Part shown: piece after piece, positions 7,356 to 17,203 of the stretch | How the letters are laid out: each line of letters starts with the position of its first letter | How positions within the stretch are numbered: position 1 is the stretch's first letter | NCBI GenBank assembly: GCA_022072125.1 | Contig: JAJVIH010000030.1 | Coordinates: forward strand, 42,761-106,760 | Direction of reading: 5' to 3' | Origin: Myxococcota bacterium | Lineage (GTDB): Bacteria > Myxococcota > JAJVIH01 | Length of the DNA stretch: 64,000 bases | Notes under the pieces: generated by a model | Databases searched by the model: none | The model's input: only the letters and a program-made list of their open reading frames with translations | Told to the model about the DNA's origin: nothing | Made by a program: the position numbers and the translations under genes

Positions 7356-9314
7356 TTATATATGCTTCATCTTATCCATCCATGCGGTCCGGCGTAACCC
7401 CCACAGGACCAGAACGAAGGCCCCAAGACAGCACAAATGCTTCCATTCCGTGGAATGGGATGGCCTGGAAAAACCACAGCCGCAGCTTCCGCCCGGACCC
7501 GTATGCTCATCAACGGTTACTTTTCTGGGCGTGGGCGCCGGGGGTTCACACCCCGTTACCGGACCGCAATCACCGGGATTGGCGTCCATCCAATCATCGC
7601 CATCCGGATCGCCGCCTGCGTCAGGGGGTTGTTGTCCGGATCCGGAGCCATGCTGAATGATGAGCGGACCCCGGCTCTGCCCGGCCCTCGGCTCATTCAC
7701 GCCATCATCAATTTCGCCGATGACCCAGTACTCTCCCGGGTCCAGGCCGCTGATATCCCACGAATACTCGTCCGACGGGCTGTCTTCGGGAATGTCCCTG
7801 GCGATGAGCGTCCAGTCCTTTTCTGGCGCGAAGGGGACTGGCGAATAATAGAGCGCGATGCTGGCGGAACTGTCGTCATCGGAGTCGCTCCAGACAATGC
7901 GAAAGGCCGCCCCGCTGACGGGGGGGTCGTTGCGTCCGGGAGAGAGAATCACGATCCCCGGCGCTTGATTGGGCGGCGGCCGCGGCGCCACCACCACCCT
8001 TCCCTGCCCATACGACCTAACCGGGGGATGAACCCCATCATTGGCGATGACGAATGGCGTATATTCCCCCGGGGCCATCCCGCGGACATTCCAATACATA
8101 CATCCCTCGCGGGGGGCTTTTTCTTGTGTGAAGATGATCGGACCGTCAAAGCCCGTCTGATCGCTGTCCACGCCGATGGAGACGCCCGGTTGATCTTCCG
8201 GATCGGCGACGCTCCAGCAGATTTCCACCCCATCCCGGGTTTCCACGCGATCCACCGGCCTGGTGACGCCGGCGGTGGGGGGCTGATTGGCGGCGATATT
8301 TTCCACAAAAACCGATCCCGCGGATCGGGTGCGATAGGGCAGCGTCTCTCCATCCTCGATGGAGGCGGCGATCACCCAGGTTCCAGACGATGCGCTGGTG
8401 GTGTCCCAGATATAAGAGCCTTTTTCACCGGCCTCGGGCAATCCCAGAGCGATAGGGCGAAGATCGTTGATTCCATCCGGCGACCAATACAGGTTGATGC
8501 GGGCATCGCTGTCTGGATCCGCGTCGCGCCAGCGGATGGCGTACATACCGGGTGAAAACTCCTGCTGGCGATCCGGCTTGGTCAGGAAAATGAATGGCCG
8601 GACCTTGCGTCCGGGAGGAGCCACGGTGACCGGCGCGTCGGAGTATAGGTAGAGCGGCGCCGCAAGCCCGTCATTCACCTCCAGATAAATCCAGTAGGTC
8701 CCGGGGGTGGCGGCGGTGACATCCCAATCCACGGTGACCAGGCCATCCTCCTCGTGTCCCCCGGCGATCATGGTTCCATTCAGACCGCCGCGATCGTTGT
8801 CGTAGTACAGACGCCAGATGGCGCGGTGGTCCGGATCGGCGGCGCGGAAGATCACCTTGAAGGTCTGGGCGGCGATGGCCCCCCACTGGCTGGGTTCGAC
8901 GATACTGCCATTGGGCGGGCGGTTGTCGCGGGGATGCCAGATGGTGATTGGAACGCGGTGGGTGATGCGCACGGGCGGATTGACCCCGTCATCCAGCACG
9001 CCATTGATATACCAGGTTCCGGAGTCAGCCAGATCGGTATTCCATGTATAGGACCCTGGCCCCGTCTGCACGGGAATATCCTGTGCGATGGGCCAGTTGG
9101 ATTGATGAAATGGCGTATCGCTGTAATTCAGGCTCAGCAGGGCCTGCCCAGCGGGAATCGCCGCATCCCAAGTGATGACGAAGGATTGATCGGCGCGCCG
9201 CCCCGGCTCCGCTGGTTCGGTGAACTGCAGGCGCGGCGGCGCGGGATTCTGCCCGCACACGGAAACGGGCGCCGCCAGAACCAGCATCAGGAGGGTGAAG
9301 AAACGGGTTGTCAT
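7356..9314 (-). CDS. Secreted multi-repeat protein with MYXO-CTERM-like tail
   Basis: A 652-residue protein with a signal peptide (FFTLLMLVLAAPVSVC-G). Five repeats of about 100 residues follow (about 28-125, 130-235, 238-335, 340-440 and 447-555). Each has a W-D-x-D-x-D-x-x-A-x-I-x-L-Y-Y core, a WD/WN strand and a closing PGTYWI...DDG segment, suggesting Ig/Fn3-like beta domains. An Asp/Gly/Pro-rich linker (DPDGDDWMDANPGD) leads to a C-terminal GGSCGCG, a hydrophobic stretch (CCLGAFVLVLWGL) and Arg residues. That tripartite layout matches the MYXO-CTERM sorting signal of surface proteins. The tail after the arginines is longer than usual and no sortase-like gene is nearby. It is probably displayed on the cell surface; the ligand is unknown. 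Confidence 0.8.
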   Translation of the reverse strand: MTTRFFTLLMLVLAAPVSVCGQNPAPPRLQFTEPAEPGRRADQSFVITWDAAIPAGQALLSLNYSDTPFHQSNWPIAQDIPVQTGPGSYTWNTDLADSGTWYINGVLDDGVNPPVRITHRVPITIWHPRDNRPPNGSIVEPSQWGAIAAQTFKVIFRAADPDHRAIWRLYYDNDRGGLNGTMIAGGHEEDGLVTVDWDVTAATPGTYWIYLEVNDGLAAPLYLYSDAPVTVAPPGRKVRPFIFLTKPDRQQEFSPGMYAIRWRDADPDSDARINLYWSPDGINDLRPIALGLPEAGEKGSYIWDTTSASSGTWVIAASIEDGETLPYRTRSAGSVFVENIAANQPPTAGVTRPVDRVETRDGVEICWSVADPEDQPGVSIGVDSDQTGFDGPIIFTQEKAPREGCMYWNVRGMAPGEYTPFVIANDGVHPPVRSYGQGRVVVAPRPPPNQAPGIVILSPGRNDPPVSGAAFRIVWSDSDDDSSASIALYYSPVPFAPEKDWTLIARDIPEDSPSDEYSWDISGLDPGEYWVIGEIDDGVNEPRAGQSRGPLIIQHGSGSGQQPPDAGGDPDGDDWMDANPGDCGPVTGCEPPAPTPRKVTVDEHTGPGGSCGCGFSRPSHSTEWKHLCCLGAFVLVLWGLRRTAWMDKMKHI

Positions 9315-9350
9315 GCTGTCCGCCCCCGCCGCACCCCATGGCCGGGTCCC

Positions 9351-9722
9351 CTATTTTGAACCAAAGCGGGCCCCGATGATCAAGCGAAGGCCCATCAACA
9401 TCATCAGCGCGCCAACAAGATATTTGAGGCTGGTATGGTGCGGCAGAAAAAAATGGGCCTGCAACAGGAAGAGGCATCCCAGAATCACAAACGCCCAGGG
9501 CCAAGGAAAACCATTGCCCTGGGGCTGCGCCTGCGCCGGAACCGGAATCTTCCGTCCCGCCGCGCGAAGACCCGCCTCCACCTCGTCCAGCAGGTGAGTG
9601 GCGGCCTCGGGATCGTGACCGCGATCCATCAATTCCTGAATCAGCGCGGGGCGGCCCCGCCCGGCCAGCAGACCATCTCCAAGATGTTTCAACAGATCAT
9701 CGCCGGGAACGCCTTGACTCAA
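9351..9722 (-). CDS. Small membrane protein of unknown function
   Basis: A 123-residue protein. Residues 1-55 are soluble and helical (LIQELMDRGHDPEAATHLLDEVEAG), resembling a small helical adaptor. A Pro/Gln linker leads to two membrane segments (WAFVILGCLFLLQAHFFL and LVGALMMLMGLRLIIG). The start is a TTG at 9722, supported by GGAG six bases upstream; no ATG fits. It lies 36 bases upstream of the repeat-surface protein on the same strand and could be co-transcribed with it. I recognise no family beyond the general small two-TM class. Confidence 0.65.
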   Translation of the reverse strand: MSQGVPGDDLLKHLGDGLLAGRGRPALIQELMDRGHDPEAATHLLDEVEAGLRAAGRKIPVPAQAQPQGNGFPWPWAFVILGCLFLLQAHFFLPHHTSLKYLVGALMMLMGLRLIIGARFGSK

Positions 9723-9880
9723 TGCAATCTCCTGATACGCCGCACCAGGCGGGCTGAATGACCAACAGCAGCGCGCAAACCCCTCTTTTCAAGCCGGAGC
9801 GGACCGGCGAATCCAACCGGACTTCCGGGTGTAGACCTGAAATCCGCGCATGCTCGCCCGCATCCCAAAACCCCACCGGG

Positions 9881-11341
9881 TTAATCACCCCGCCCGGCCA
9901 ACACCAACAGGGTCTTGCGCAATAACGGCTCCAGCATGACGGCGCAATCCTCCCGCATCCCGCTGGTGAACTCGCCCTCGCGCAGACCTTCGGCGATGAC
10001 GGCCACCACGGCGGGCAGTTCCTCCACCCGGACGCCCGAAATGCGGTCGCCGCCCGCCTCTTCCAGGGCGCGAACCAGCCTCAACAACCCCGCGAGCAGG
10101 AACACCTGGGGCCGCCAGTTGGGGGCGAGGCCGCGCCATTCCACATGGTCCTCGCCGGGCAGGGAATCCTTTCCATAACGCAGGGCGCACGCCAACAGCA
10201 GGCGTTCGTCGTGCTGCAACGAAGGAGGCGCATCCAGTTCGCAGGTGACAATCCGCGCCGCGCGTTTCCGCGCCCGGGCGCTGGCGCCGCATCCGTAGGC
10301 CTCGAATGCATGGACAGCGGCGCGCAACAATAGTTCCCCGCCTTCCAGCGGAACGCCGCCCAACAACCCCGGCCTGGAAAAACCCCGCCACAGACTGTCC
10401 GCCAGCGCCGTTTCCCGCCGCAAACGCGGCGATCCCGGCGCAAGGCCGTGGCTGGCGAGCAGATATCCGGCGTATCGCCGTCCCGGCGGCGAGGTTTGGT
10501 TGAGCGAAGTTGATAACAACTCCCACATCGAAGAGCCGTCATTGCAGAGCCGGGCCGCGTCCTGGATGCGGCGCAGGCGCTCCAGTTCAATGGCCGATCG
10601 CCAGCGCTGGCGGTGCGAATCGCGCATGCTTCCGGCCATCTCATCCACAAAGCCGGCCAGCACATCCAGATCATGAACCTCCCCCAGCAGGTCCTGAAGC
10701 TGTTTGAGCGTGGGGCCATGGGCGGCGTGCGCCGCCGGAAGGAAATTCTCAATGACATACCGCAGCCGCTTGACGGCGATGCGCAGGCGGTGGAACGCCT
10801 CGATGCCGGTTTGCTGCATGGCGTAGTGATAGAGGCTGCTGGCTTCAGCAAGACGTTGGCTGGCCAGCCAGGCGAAACTATCCACTGGCAATGCGGCGAA
10901 ACGCACCCGTTCATCCAGGACGGCGGTGAGACGCATCCATTTTTTCGCGGGAAAATCCGCCAGCCTTTCGTTGGCGATCTCACGCGCGGCTTTCTCCCGG
11001 CGCTTGACCTCACGCAGCGCGGTCATGGTGACCGGGTCTTCCGCGGCCCCGAAATGCCTGAGCCAGCCGCGCAGGACATGGAGGTCGCGCAGGCCGGCCA
11101 GGCCATCAAACAGGCGCGCCGCGATGCGGGACCACCGCCGCCATTCCTCCGCACGGTCCAGCGGCCGGAACGCCTGGGCGAAGGAGCGGCAGCGCCGCAG
11201 GGCCACCCGCAAATCATGCACCGGTTCGTCCTTGAGCGAATCCTCCGCCTTGCCGCGAAGGCGCACAACCTCTTCCGCCCACAACCGGATTGCAGACGCC
11301 TCATTCTCCTCGCTGTGCGGATGAACCTGCAGGCTGCTCAA
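9881..11341 (-). CDS. CHAD-domain protein fused to a degenerate Ppx/GppA-type HD region
   Basis: A 486-residue protein read from a TTG at 11341 that overlaps the sixA stop (TTGA). Residues about 15-260 form a CHAD domain with the two conserved basic helices: H42/R45/R49-R50 in VHDLRVALRRCR and H184/R187/K191-R192 in FHRLRIAVKRLR, plus VHDLDVL at 222-228. CHAD domains bind inorganic polyphosphate. Residues about 335-440 resemble the C-terminal HD-like domain of exopolyphosphatase/GppA: ERLLLACALRYGK, then LAPNWRPQVFLLAGLLRLVRA. The expected HD metal-binding pair and HSxYLI segment are absent, so catalysis is unlikely. The layout and coupling to sixA suggest a polyphosphate-related role. A longer upstream start is possible but would lie inside sixA. 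Confidence 0.78.
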   Translation of the reverse strand: MSSLQVHPHSEENEASAIRLWAEEVVRLRGKAEDSLKDEPVHDLRVALRRCRSFAQAFRPLDRAEEWRRWSRIAARLFDGLAGLRDLHVLRGWLRHFGAAEDPVTMTALREVKRREKAAREIANERLADFPAKKWMRLTAVLDERVRFAALPVDSFAWLASQRLAEASSLYHYAMQQTGIEAFHRLRIAVKRLRYVIENFLPAAHAAHGPTLKQLQDLLGEVHDLDVLAGFVDEMAGSMRDSHRQRWRSAIELERLRRIQDAARLCNDGSSMWELLSTSLNQTSPPGRRYAGYLLASHGLAPGSPRLRRETALADSLWRGFSRPGLLGGVPLEGGELLLRAAVHAFEAYGCGASARARKRAARIVTCELDAPPSLQHDERLLLACALRYGKDSLPGEDHVEWRGLAPNWRPQVFLLAGLLRLVRALEEAGGDRISGVRVEELPAVVAVIAEGLREGEFTSGMREDCAVMLEPLLRKTLLVLAGRGD

Positions 11342-11847
11342 TGTTTTCCCGGATCCAGCAACGCCTTGAACTGTTTTGGCCCCATTAACCACGCAAGCTG
11401 GGCCCGCCCTGACTCCAAATCCCAATCCAAACATGCCACAGCGGATTTTTTCAGCAAGGTGACCGCCGTGGGCCGTTGCAAGGTCAGCACGCCAATCAGC
11501 AAATCCAGGTTGGGCGCATGTCCCGCCGCCAGAATATCCGCGCCACTGCACAGACGCTTCAGGTCAGCGGCGGCCCGGAATGGATCGCCATGGGGGACCA
11601 GCGGCTCGCAGAGTTCCAGCCGTGATTCCACGCCCAGCCCTTCCATCACCAGACCGGCGGTTTCCCGGGCCCGCAGATAAGGGCTGCTGGCGATGACCCT
11701 GGGGCTGGCGCCCAGCGCCGCAAGGCCGCGCACCACCAGCCGTGTCTTGCGAATCCCTTCGGGAACCAGGCGCCGGTCCGGGTCGGGCGGACACCGGGGG
11801 TCTTCGCGATCCTGGGCGAGACCATGCCGCATCAACCAGATTTTCAT
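11338..11847 (-). CDS. sixA: SixA-type histidine phosphatase
   Basis: A 169-residue enzyme of the histidine phosphatase (phosphoglycerate mutase-like) superfamily. The N-terminal catalytic motif is LMRHGLA, with the RHG histidine at residue 8. A second conserved histidine lies in ILAAGHAPNLDLL. Length and the D-x-x-R-x-L-x-x-x-G-x-x-x motif (DPDRRLVPEGIRKT) match SixA rather than full mutases. E. coli SixA removes phosphate from the NPr phosphocarrier, and other family members act on nucleotides or phosphoproteins; the substrate here is unknown. The ATG at 11847 has GGAG seven bases upstream. The stop overlaps the start of the CHAD gene, so the two proteins are probably made together. Pairing of sixA with CHAD genes is common in bacteria. 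Confidence 0.88.
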   Translation of the reverse strand: MKIWLMRHGLAQDREDPRCPPDPDRRLVPEGIRKTRLVVRGLAALGASPRVIASSPYLRARETAGLVMEGLGVESRLELCEPLVPHGDPFRAAADLKRLCSGADILAAGHAPNLDLLIGVLTLQRPTAVTLLKKSAVACLDWDLESGRAQLAWLMGPKQFKALLDPGKH

Positions 11848-11972
11848 CGTGTGCTCCGTGATAACGCCAGTCCTTGCGCAGCCGGATGGGTCCGCGGCTC
11901 CGTTGCATCCGCCCCGGCCGGGCGGTGATGACCACGCCGCACGGAGAATTTCCCAAAAACCGTCCAAATAAC

Positions 11973-11995
11973 AAAGGCGGCCCCGGGCCGCCTTT
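11973..11995 (-). terminator. Intrinsic terminator after the oxidase operon
   Basis: A perfect hairpin with 10-base arms (AAAGGCGGCC / GGCCGCCTTT) and a three-base loop, followed on the minus strand by the T-rich TTTGTTATTT. It lies just beyond the stop of the subunit IV gene at 12017, marking the end of the respiratory cluster. Confidence 0.8.
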
Positions 11996-12016
11996 GCGAG
12001 GAGACGCGGAAGACGA

Positions 12017-12508
12017 TCAGTGGCCGTCCTTCTTGTCGCCGTGGGCGCCGCCGCCGTGATCGGAGTTCTTCGGAGTGACGAAGGCGGGCTTCACCTCCGC
12101 TGGATCCTGGGCCCTGTGGATGCTGAAATTTTCCTGCTCGGCCACCAGGGTGCCGCGGCTGTTCAGATCCACCATCACGAAGACAAAGAAGATCGCCAGG
12201 AACACCAGGCTGCCGAAGAAGACCAGCACGTTGAACGGCGTGTCGTACTTCAGGTGCATGAAGTAGCCGACGACCAGGCTGGCCTTGATGATGGCCACCA
12301 GCATGGCGACCGGCAGGGACAGCGGTCCCAGGTCCGCGTAGGATACCGCCACGGTCAGCACGGTCAGTATCAGCAGCGCGCCATAGATGGCGTAATACAC
12401 TGGCAGCGCGGAGATGTGGTTGCCGTATGGGTCGTGTTCGCCCGCCAGGACTTCCTTCACATAGTCCGGGCCGTACTTTTCGTAGAAGGCTTGCAGCTTT
12501 GCGAGCAT
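12017..12508 (-). CDS. Cytochrome c oxidase subunit IV (caa3-type)
   Basis: A 163-residue inner-membrane protein with three hydrophobic helices (ALPVYYAIYGALLILTVLTV, VAMLVAIIKASLVVGYFMHL, VLVFFGSLVFLAIFFVFVMV). This is the pattern of the prokaryotic cytochrome c oxidase subunit IV family, including the characteristic K-A-x-L-V-x-x-x-F-M-H-L segment. It probably stabilises the oxidase core and has no redox centre. It lies two bases after subunit III and is the last gene of the respiratory cluster. The C-terminus is His-rich (DHGGGAHGDKKDGH), as are the N-termini of subunits III and I, which is unusual for all three together. Confidence 0.88.
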   Translation of the reverse strand: MLAKLQAFYEKYGPDYVKEVLAGEHDPYGNHISALPVYYAIYGALLILTVLTVAVSYADLGPLSLPVAMLVAIIKASLVVGYFMHLKYDTPFNVLVFFGSLVFLAIFFVFVMVDLNSRGTLVAEQENFSIHRAQDPAEVKPAFVTPKNSDHGGGAHGDKKDGH

Positions 12509-12510
12509 GG

Positions 12511-13193
12511 CTATCTCACCAGGTAAAGCAGCGGGAAGAGGAAAATCCAGATCAGGTCCACGAGGTGCCAGTAGAGGCCGACGTTTTCGACTGGAGCATA
12601 GAACTGCGGACCAAATTCATCCTTCGAAGCGCGGATCAGCACCCACGCCAGCACGCCGATGCCGATGAGCACGTGCAGGCCGTGCAGACCGGTCATGGTG
12701 AAATACAGGCCAAAGAACACGTGCGGGGCGCCTTCGATGCCATGGCCGTGATAATATTTTCCCGGCAGGTACCCATGCTCGAACTTGGCCGAATACTCGA
12801 AGTATTTGATGACCATGAAGGCGCAGGCGAACAGGATGGTCCAGATCAGATTGTTGATCAGCGACTTCTTGTTTCCCACCTGGGCCGCACGAACCGCCAG
12901 CGCCATGGTCAGCGAACTGGTGAGCAGAATGATGGTGTTGGCCGCGCCCGCCAGTTTGTTCAAATGCTCGTGCGCCGCCAGGAAGGTCCCGGGGTAGAAG
13001 AAGCGCAGGGCGATGTAGGCCATGAACACCCCGCCGAAGAACAGGATTTCCTGGGCGAGGAACAGCCACATGCCCAGCTTGGCCGAAGTGAGCTGCTGTT
13101 CCGGGGTGTAGAAATGATGGGCCAGGAACTTGGGGTGTTCCCCATGTCCGTGCGCGTCATGGCCGTGGGCGGCCGGAGCGTGGCTGGAGGTGC

Positions 13194-13197
<4 letters not shown>
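12511..13197 (-). CDS. ctaE: Cytochrome c oxidase subunit III
   Basis: A 228-residue membrane protein of the heme-copper oxidase subunit III family, with five apparent transmembrane helices. Typical segments include [38 protein letters not shown] and [18 protein letters not shown]. It stabilises the active site of subunit I and supports proton uptake. The N-terminal 20 residues contain six histidines ([16 protein letters not shown]), longer and richer than usual. Its start overlaps the stop of subunit I by four bases, so the two are translationally coupled. The position I-III-IV matches caa3 operons of organisms with alternative complex III. Confidence 0.93.
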
Positions 13198-14846
<1,649 letters not shown>

Positions 14847-14856
14847 GGCGTTCTCC

Positions 14857-15855
14857 TTACTTCAGCGTCTTGATGTACTCGATGAGTCCATCCACCTGCG
14901 CATCCTTCAATTGCCCCTTGAACGAGGGCATGGCGGGCGCAAAGCCCTTCACGATTTTGGCGTTGGGCTCCATGATGCTCTGGCGCAGGTAATTGTCATC
15001 CACCTGCACGCTCGATCCGTCGGCGAATTCCTCGGTCTTGCCGAACAGCCCCTTGAAGCTCGGTCCAACCCGGGGAGTTCCATCCACGCTGTGGCAGGCG
15101 GCGCAGGCCTGGACATAGGCTTTTTCACCCACCACCACCGGCGGCTGGGGCTTGCCGTAGTCCGGATCCAGCGGATCGCCGCCGCCGTTGTCCACCCAGT
15201 CCTGGAACTCCTCTGGAGTCTTGACCACGACACTGCTCAGCATGCGGGAGTGATCCTGTCCGCAATATTCGGTGCAGAAAACCTGGAATTTTCCGGTTTT
15301 GGTGGCGTTGAACCAGAGCACCGTGTAGCGGTTGGGGATCACGTCGCGCTTCACCCGGAAGGCCGGAATATAGAAGCTGTGCAGAACGTCCTGCGAAGAC
15401 ATGATCAGCTTGACATTCTGACCCTGCGGAACCACCAGCGTGTTCTCGCCGGCCAGTCCGAAGCGCGGATAGGCGTAGGACCAGGACCATTTCTTTCCGG
15501 TCACGCGGATTTCCAGCGAATCCTCGGGGGGCACGTTCAGGGTCATCCAGTCCTTGAAGCCGACCCAGAAAATCCCCAGCAGGAGCAGCGAGGGAATCAC
15601 GCTCCAGAAAATTTCCAGGCCATGGTGGCCTTTGACCGGGCTGGTTTTCCGGCCGGGGCTCGCCTTGTAGGCGAACATGAAATAGCCCATGGCGGCCATG
15701 ATCAGCACGAAGAAGAAGATGCACAGCCAATAGATGAAATAGAACGCCCAGTCGGTGTCGGCGGCGACAGTGGACGCCTGCACCGGCATCCAGGTTGTCT
15801 CGTTCGCGCCGCCGGCGGCCTGCGCGATGACTGCATTCAACAGAAACGTATTCAC
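14857..15855 (-). CDS. ctaC: Cytochrome c oxidase subunit II fused to cytochrome c
   Basis: A 332-residue protein with a hydrophobic N-terminus, two transmembrane helices ([20 protein letters not shown] and [18 protein letters not shown]), a periplasmic CuA domain and a C-terminal cytochrome c domain. The CuA ligands are visible: a histidine in [10 protein letters not shown], then [12 protein letters not shown] with two cysteines, a histidine and a methionine. The heme motif is CAACH near residue 260, with a distal methionine probably in APAMPSF. This makes the enzyme a caa3 oxidase that can take electrons directly from complex III or a soluble cytochrome. The GTG start at 15855 overlaps the SCO gene stop and is preceded by GGAGG, so it is preferred over an upstream in-frame codon. 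Confidence 0.94.
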   Translation of the reverse strand: MNTFLLNAVIAQAAGGANETTWMPVQASTVAADTDWAFYFIYWLCIFFFVLIMAAMGYFMFAYKASPGRKTSPVKGHHGLEIFWSVIPSLLLLGIFWVGFKDWMTLNVPPEDSLEIRVTGKKWSWSYAYPRFGLAGENTLVVPQGQNVKLIMSSQDVLHSFYIPAFRVKRDVIPNRYTVLWFNATKTGKFQVFCTEYCGQDHSRMLSSVVVKTPEEFQDWVDNGGGDPLDPDYGKPQPPVVVGEKAYVQACAACHSVDGTPRVGPSFKGLFGKTEEFADGSSVQVDDNYLRQSIMEPNAKIVKGFAPAMPSFKGQLKDAQVDGLIEYIKTLK

Positions 15856-16679
15856 GGCGTTTCCTCCGCCAGTTGGACTGGCTTCTCGCGGCGCCACATC
15901 ACGGTCAGAAAGGCGCCCAAGACAATCATGGTGATGATCGCTCCCAATCGCATGACGCCAAACGCCCAGGGCGCGTAATTCCCCAGGGCGGCGTCGTAAT
16001 GAAAACAGCTCAGGAGAATGCGTTCGATGGGCGTGCCCACGCGGCCTTCCGCCGCGTCCATCAGGGCGAATTTGATGTCCAGCGGACGGTATTCGATGCC
16101 GAACAGATAGCGCATCACCCTGCCCTGCGGCGACAGGAACATCACCCCCGCCGCGTGGCCGAACTGATCCTGTTCCGGATCGTAGCGGTAGCCAAAGCCC
16201 ACTGACTTCGCCAGTTTGCGGATGTTGTCCACGGTTCCCACCGCGAAGGTCCAGTCCACCTGATCGCCGCGGCCAAGCGCCTTGAGATAGCTGGCGCGCT
16301 TGTCGCGGCCCAACTCCCAGCCTTCCCGGTGATCAATGCTGATGGTCACGATGCGAAAGTTTTCTCCCGCCGTCCAATCGAATTTTTTCAACCCTTCGAG
16401 CAGACCGTTGAGCTGCATGCTGCACAACATCTTGCAGCGGTAATAATTGAGGGTCAGCAGCACGGGAACATCGCCTTTCACCAGTTCCCGCAGCGGAACG
16501 GTTTCGCCCTCGTGGGTGGTGAAGGTCAGGTTCAAATCCACTTCCGCGCCGAACTGCTCCTCGATGGTCACTCCCTGCAACTCGCGGGGAATCAACTCCT
16601 CCGCGCGCGCGGATGCGCTCCACAGCGGCAGCAGGGCCGCAGCGGCGAATCCGGCGAGAACTGGACGAAACGGCTTCAA
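15852..16679 (-). CDS. SCO1/SenC-family copper chaperone with C-terminal membrane anchor
   Basis: A 275-residue protein with an N-terminal signal sequence and a thioredoxin-like SCO domain. Its copper motif is YRCKMLC (CxxxC, slightly different from the usual CPxxCP), with the conserved distal histidine in FGHAAGVMFL. A single transmembrane helix lies near the C-terminus (LGAIITMIVLGAFLTVMW), followed by basic residues. SCO proteins deliver copper to the CuA site of subunit II, and the subunit II gene follows directly with a four-base overlap. A second SCO protein with a different anchor is encoded at 25019-25684, so the two may have divided tasks. The sequence fits the longer SCO form often found between complex III and oxidase genes. 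Confidence 0.88.
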   Translation of the reverse strand: MKPFRPVLAGFAAAALLPLWSASARAEELIPRELQGVTIEEQFGAEVDLNLTFTTHEGETVPLRELVKGDVPVLLTLNYYRCKMLCSMQLNGLLEGLKKFDWTAGENFRIVTISIDHREGWELGRDKRASYLKALGRGDQVDWTFAVGTVDNIRKLAKSVGFGYRYDPEQDQFGHAAGVMFLSPQGRVMRYLFGIEYRPLDIKFALMDAAEGRVGTPIERILLSCFHYDAALGNYAPWAFGVMRLGAIITMIVLGAFLTVMWRREKPVQLAEETP

Positions 16680-17201
16680 TCAGGGGGTTCCTGGTTGGAC
16701 GCTGGGGGCCGGGGTGGCCGCGCCATCCGTTGGAGCGGGAATCCCATCGGCGGGAACCGCCGCCGCGGTGGTGGTGACCGGAATCATGGTGGCGAGCAGG
16801 CGCGGATTTTTCACCACCGCCTTCATGGCCTGATCAATGGGAATGGCGTAGGTCTGTTTCGCTGCGTCAGCAACGGCGGCCTTGCCCAGTTCCGTCTTTT
16901 CATACTCGCGGAGGGCGATCAGCCGGGCGTCCGGCTTGTCCCAGGCTTGTTTCACAACCCCGGCGGACCACCAGTGGGTGAACGCCCACACCGCCAGCAT
17001 GGATACGGCCACAATGCCGGTCAGCAGGACAATCCATACGCCGATGGTCATGTTCTCCGGGGCGTCTTCTTCCACTCCGGATTCGACGTAGTAAACCGCC
17101 TGCCCTTCCACCGGCTTCGCCAGACCCTCGCCGCGGCCGGTGATGCCGACCACATTGAAGGCCTGATCCTGGAGTTCCTGTTTTTTGTTCTGTTCGCTCA
17201 C
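16680..17201 (-). CDS. Single-span membrane protein at the complex III/oxidase junction
   Basis: A 173-residue protein from a GTG at 17201, two bases after the actF stop. It has a charged cytoplasmic N-terminus and one transmembrane helix (TIGVWIVLLTGIVAVSMLAVW). A conserved-looking periplasmic stretch follows (WWSAGVVKQAWDKPDARL, then LREYEKTEL), and the tail is low-complexity Ala/Pro/Thr. There is no heme or metal motif. Its place between actF and the SCO/oxidase genes suggests an accessory subunit of alternative complex III, perhaps bridging to the oxidase as the small single-helix subunits of supercomplexes do. That role is inferred, and I cannot assign it to a named Act subunit with confidence. 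Confidence 0.72.
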   Translation of the reverse strand: MSEQNKKQELQDQAFNVVGITGRGEGLAKPVEGQAVYYVESGVEEDAPENMTIGVWIVLLTGIVAVSMLAVWAFTHWWSAGVVKQAWDKPDARLIALREYEKTELGKAAVADAAKQTYAIPIDQAMKAVVKNPRLLATMIPVTTTAAAVPADGIPAPTDGAATPAPSVQPGTP

Positions 17202-17203
17202 GA

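Noticed and set aside
11341..11551. Longer N-terminus for the CHAD protein
   Set aside because: The extra 70 codons lie inside sixA in another frame and show no domain; the TTG overlapping the sixA stop fits better.
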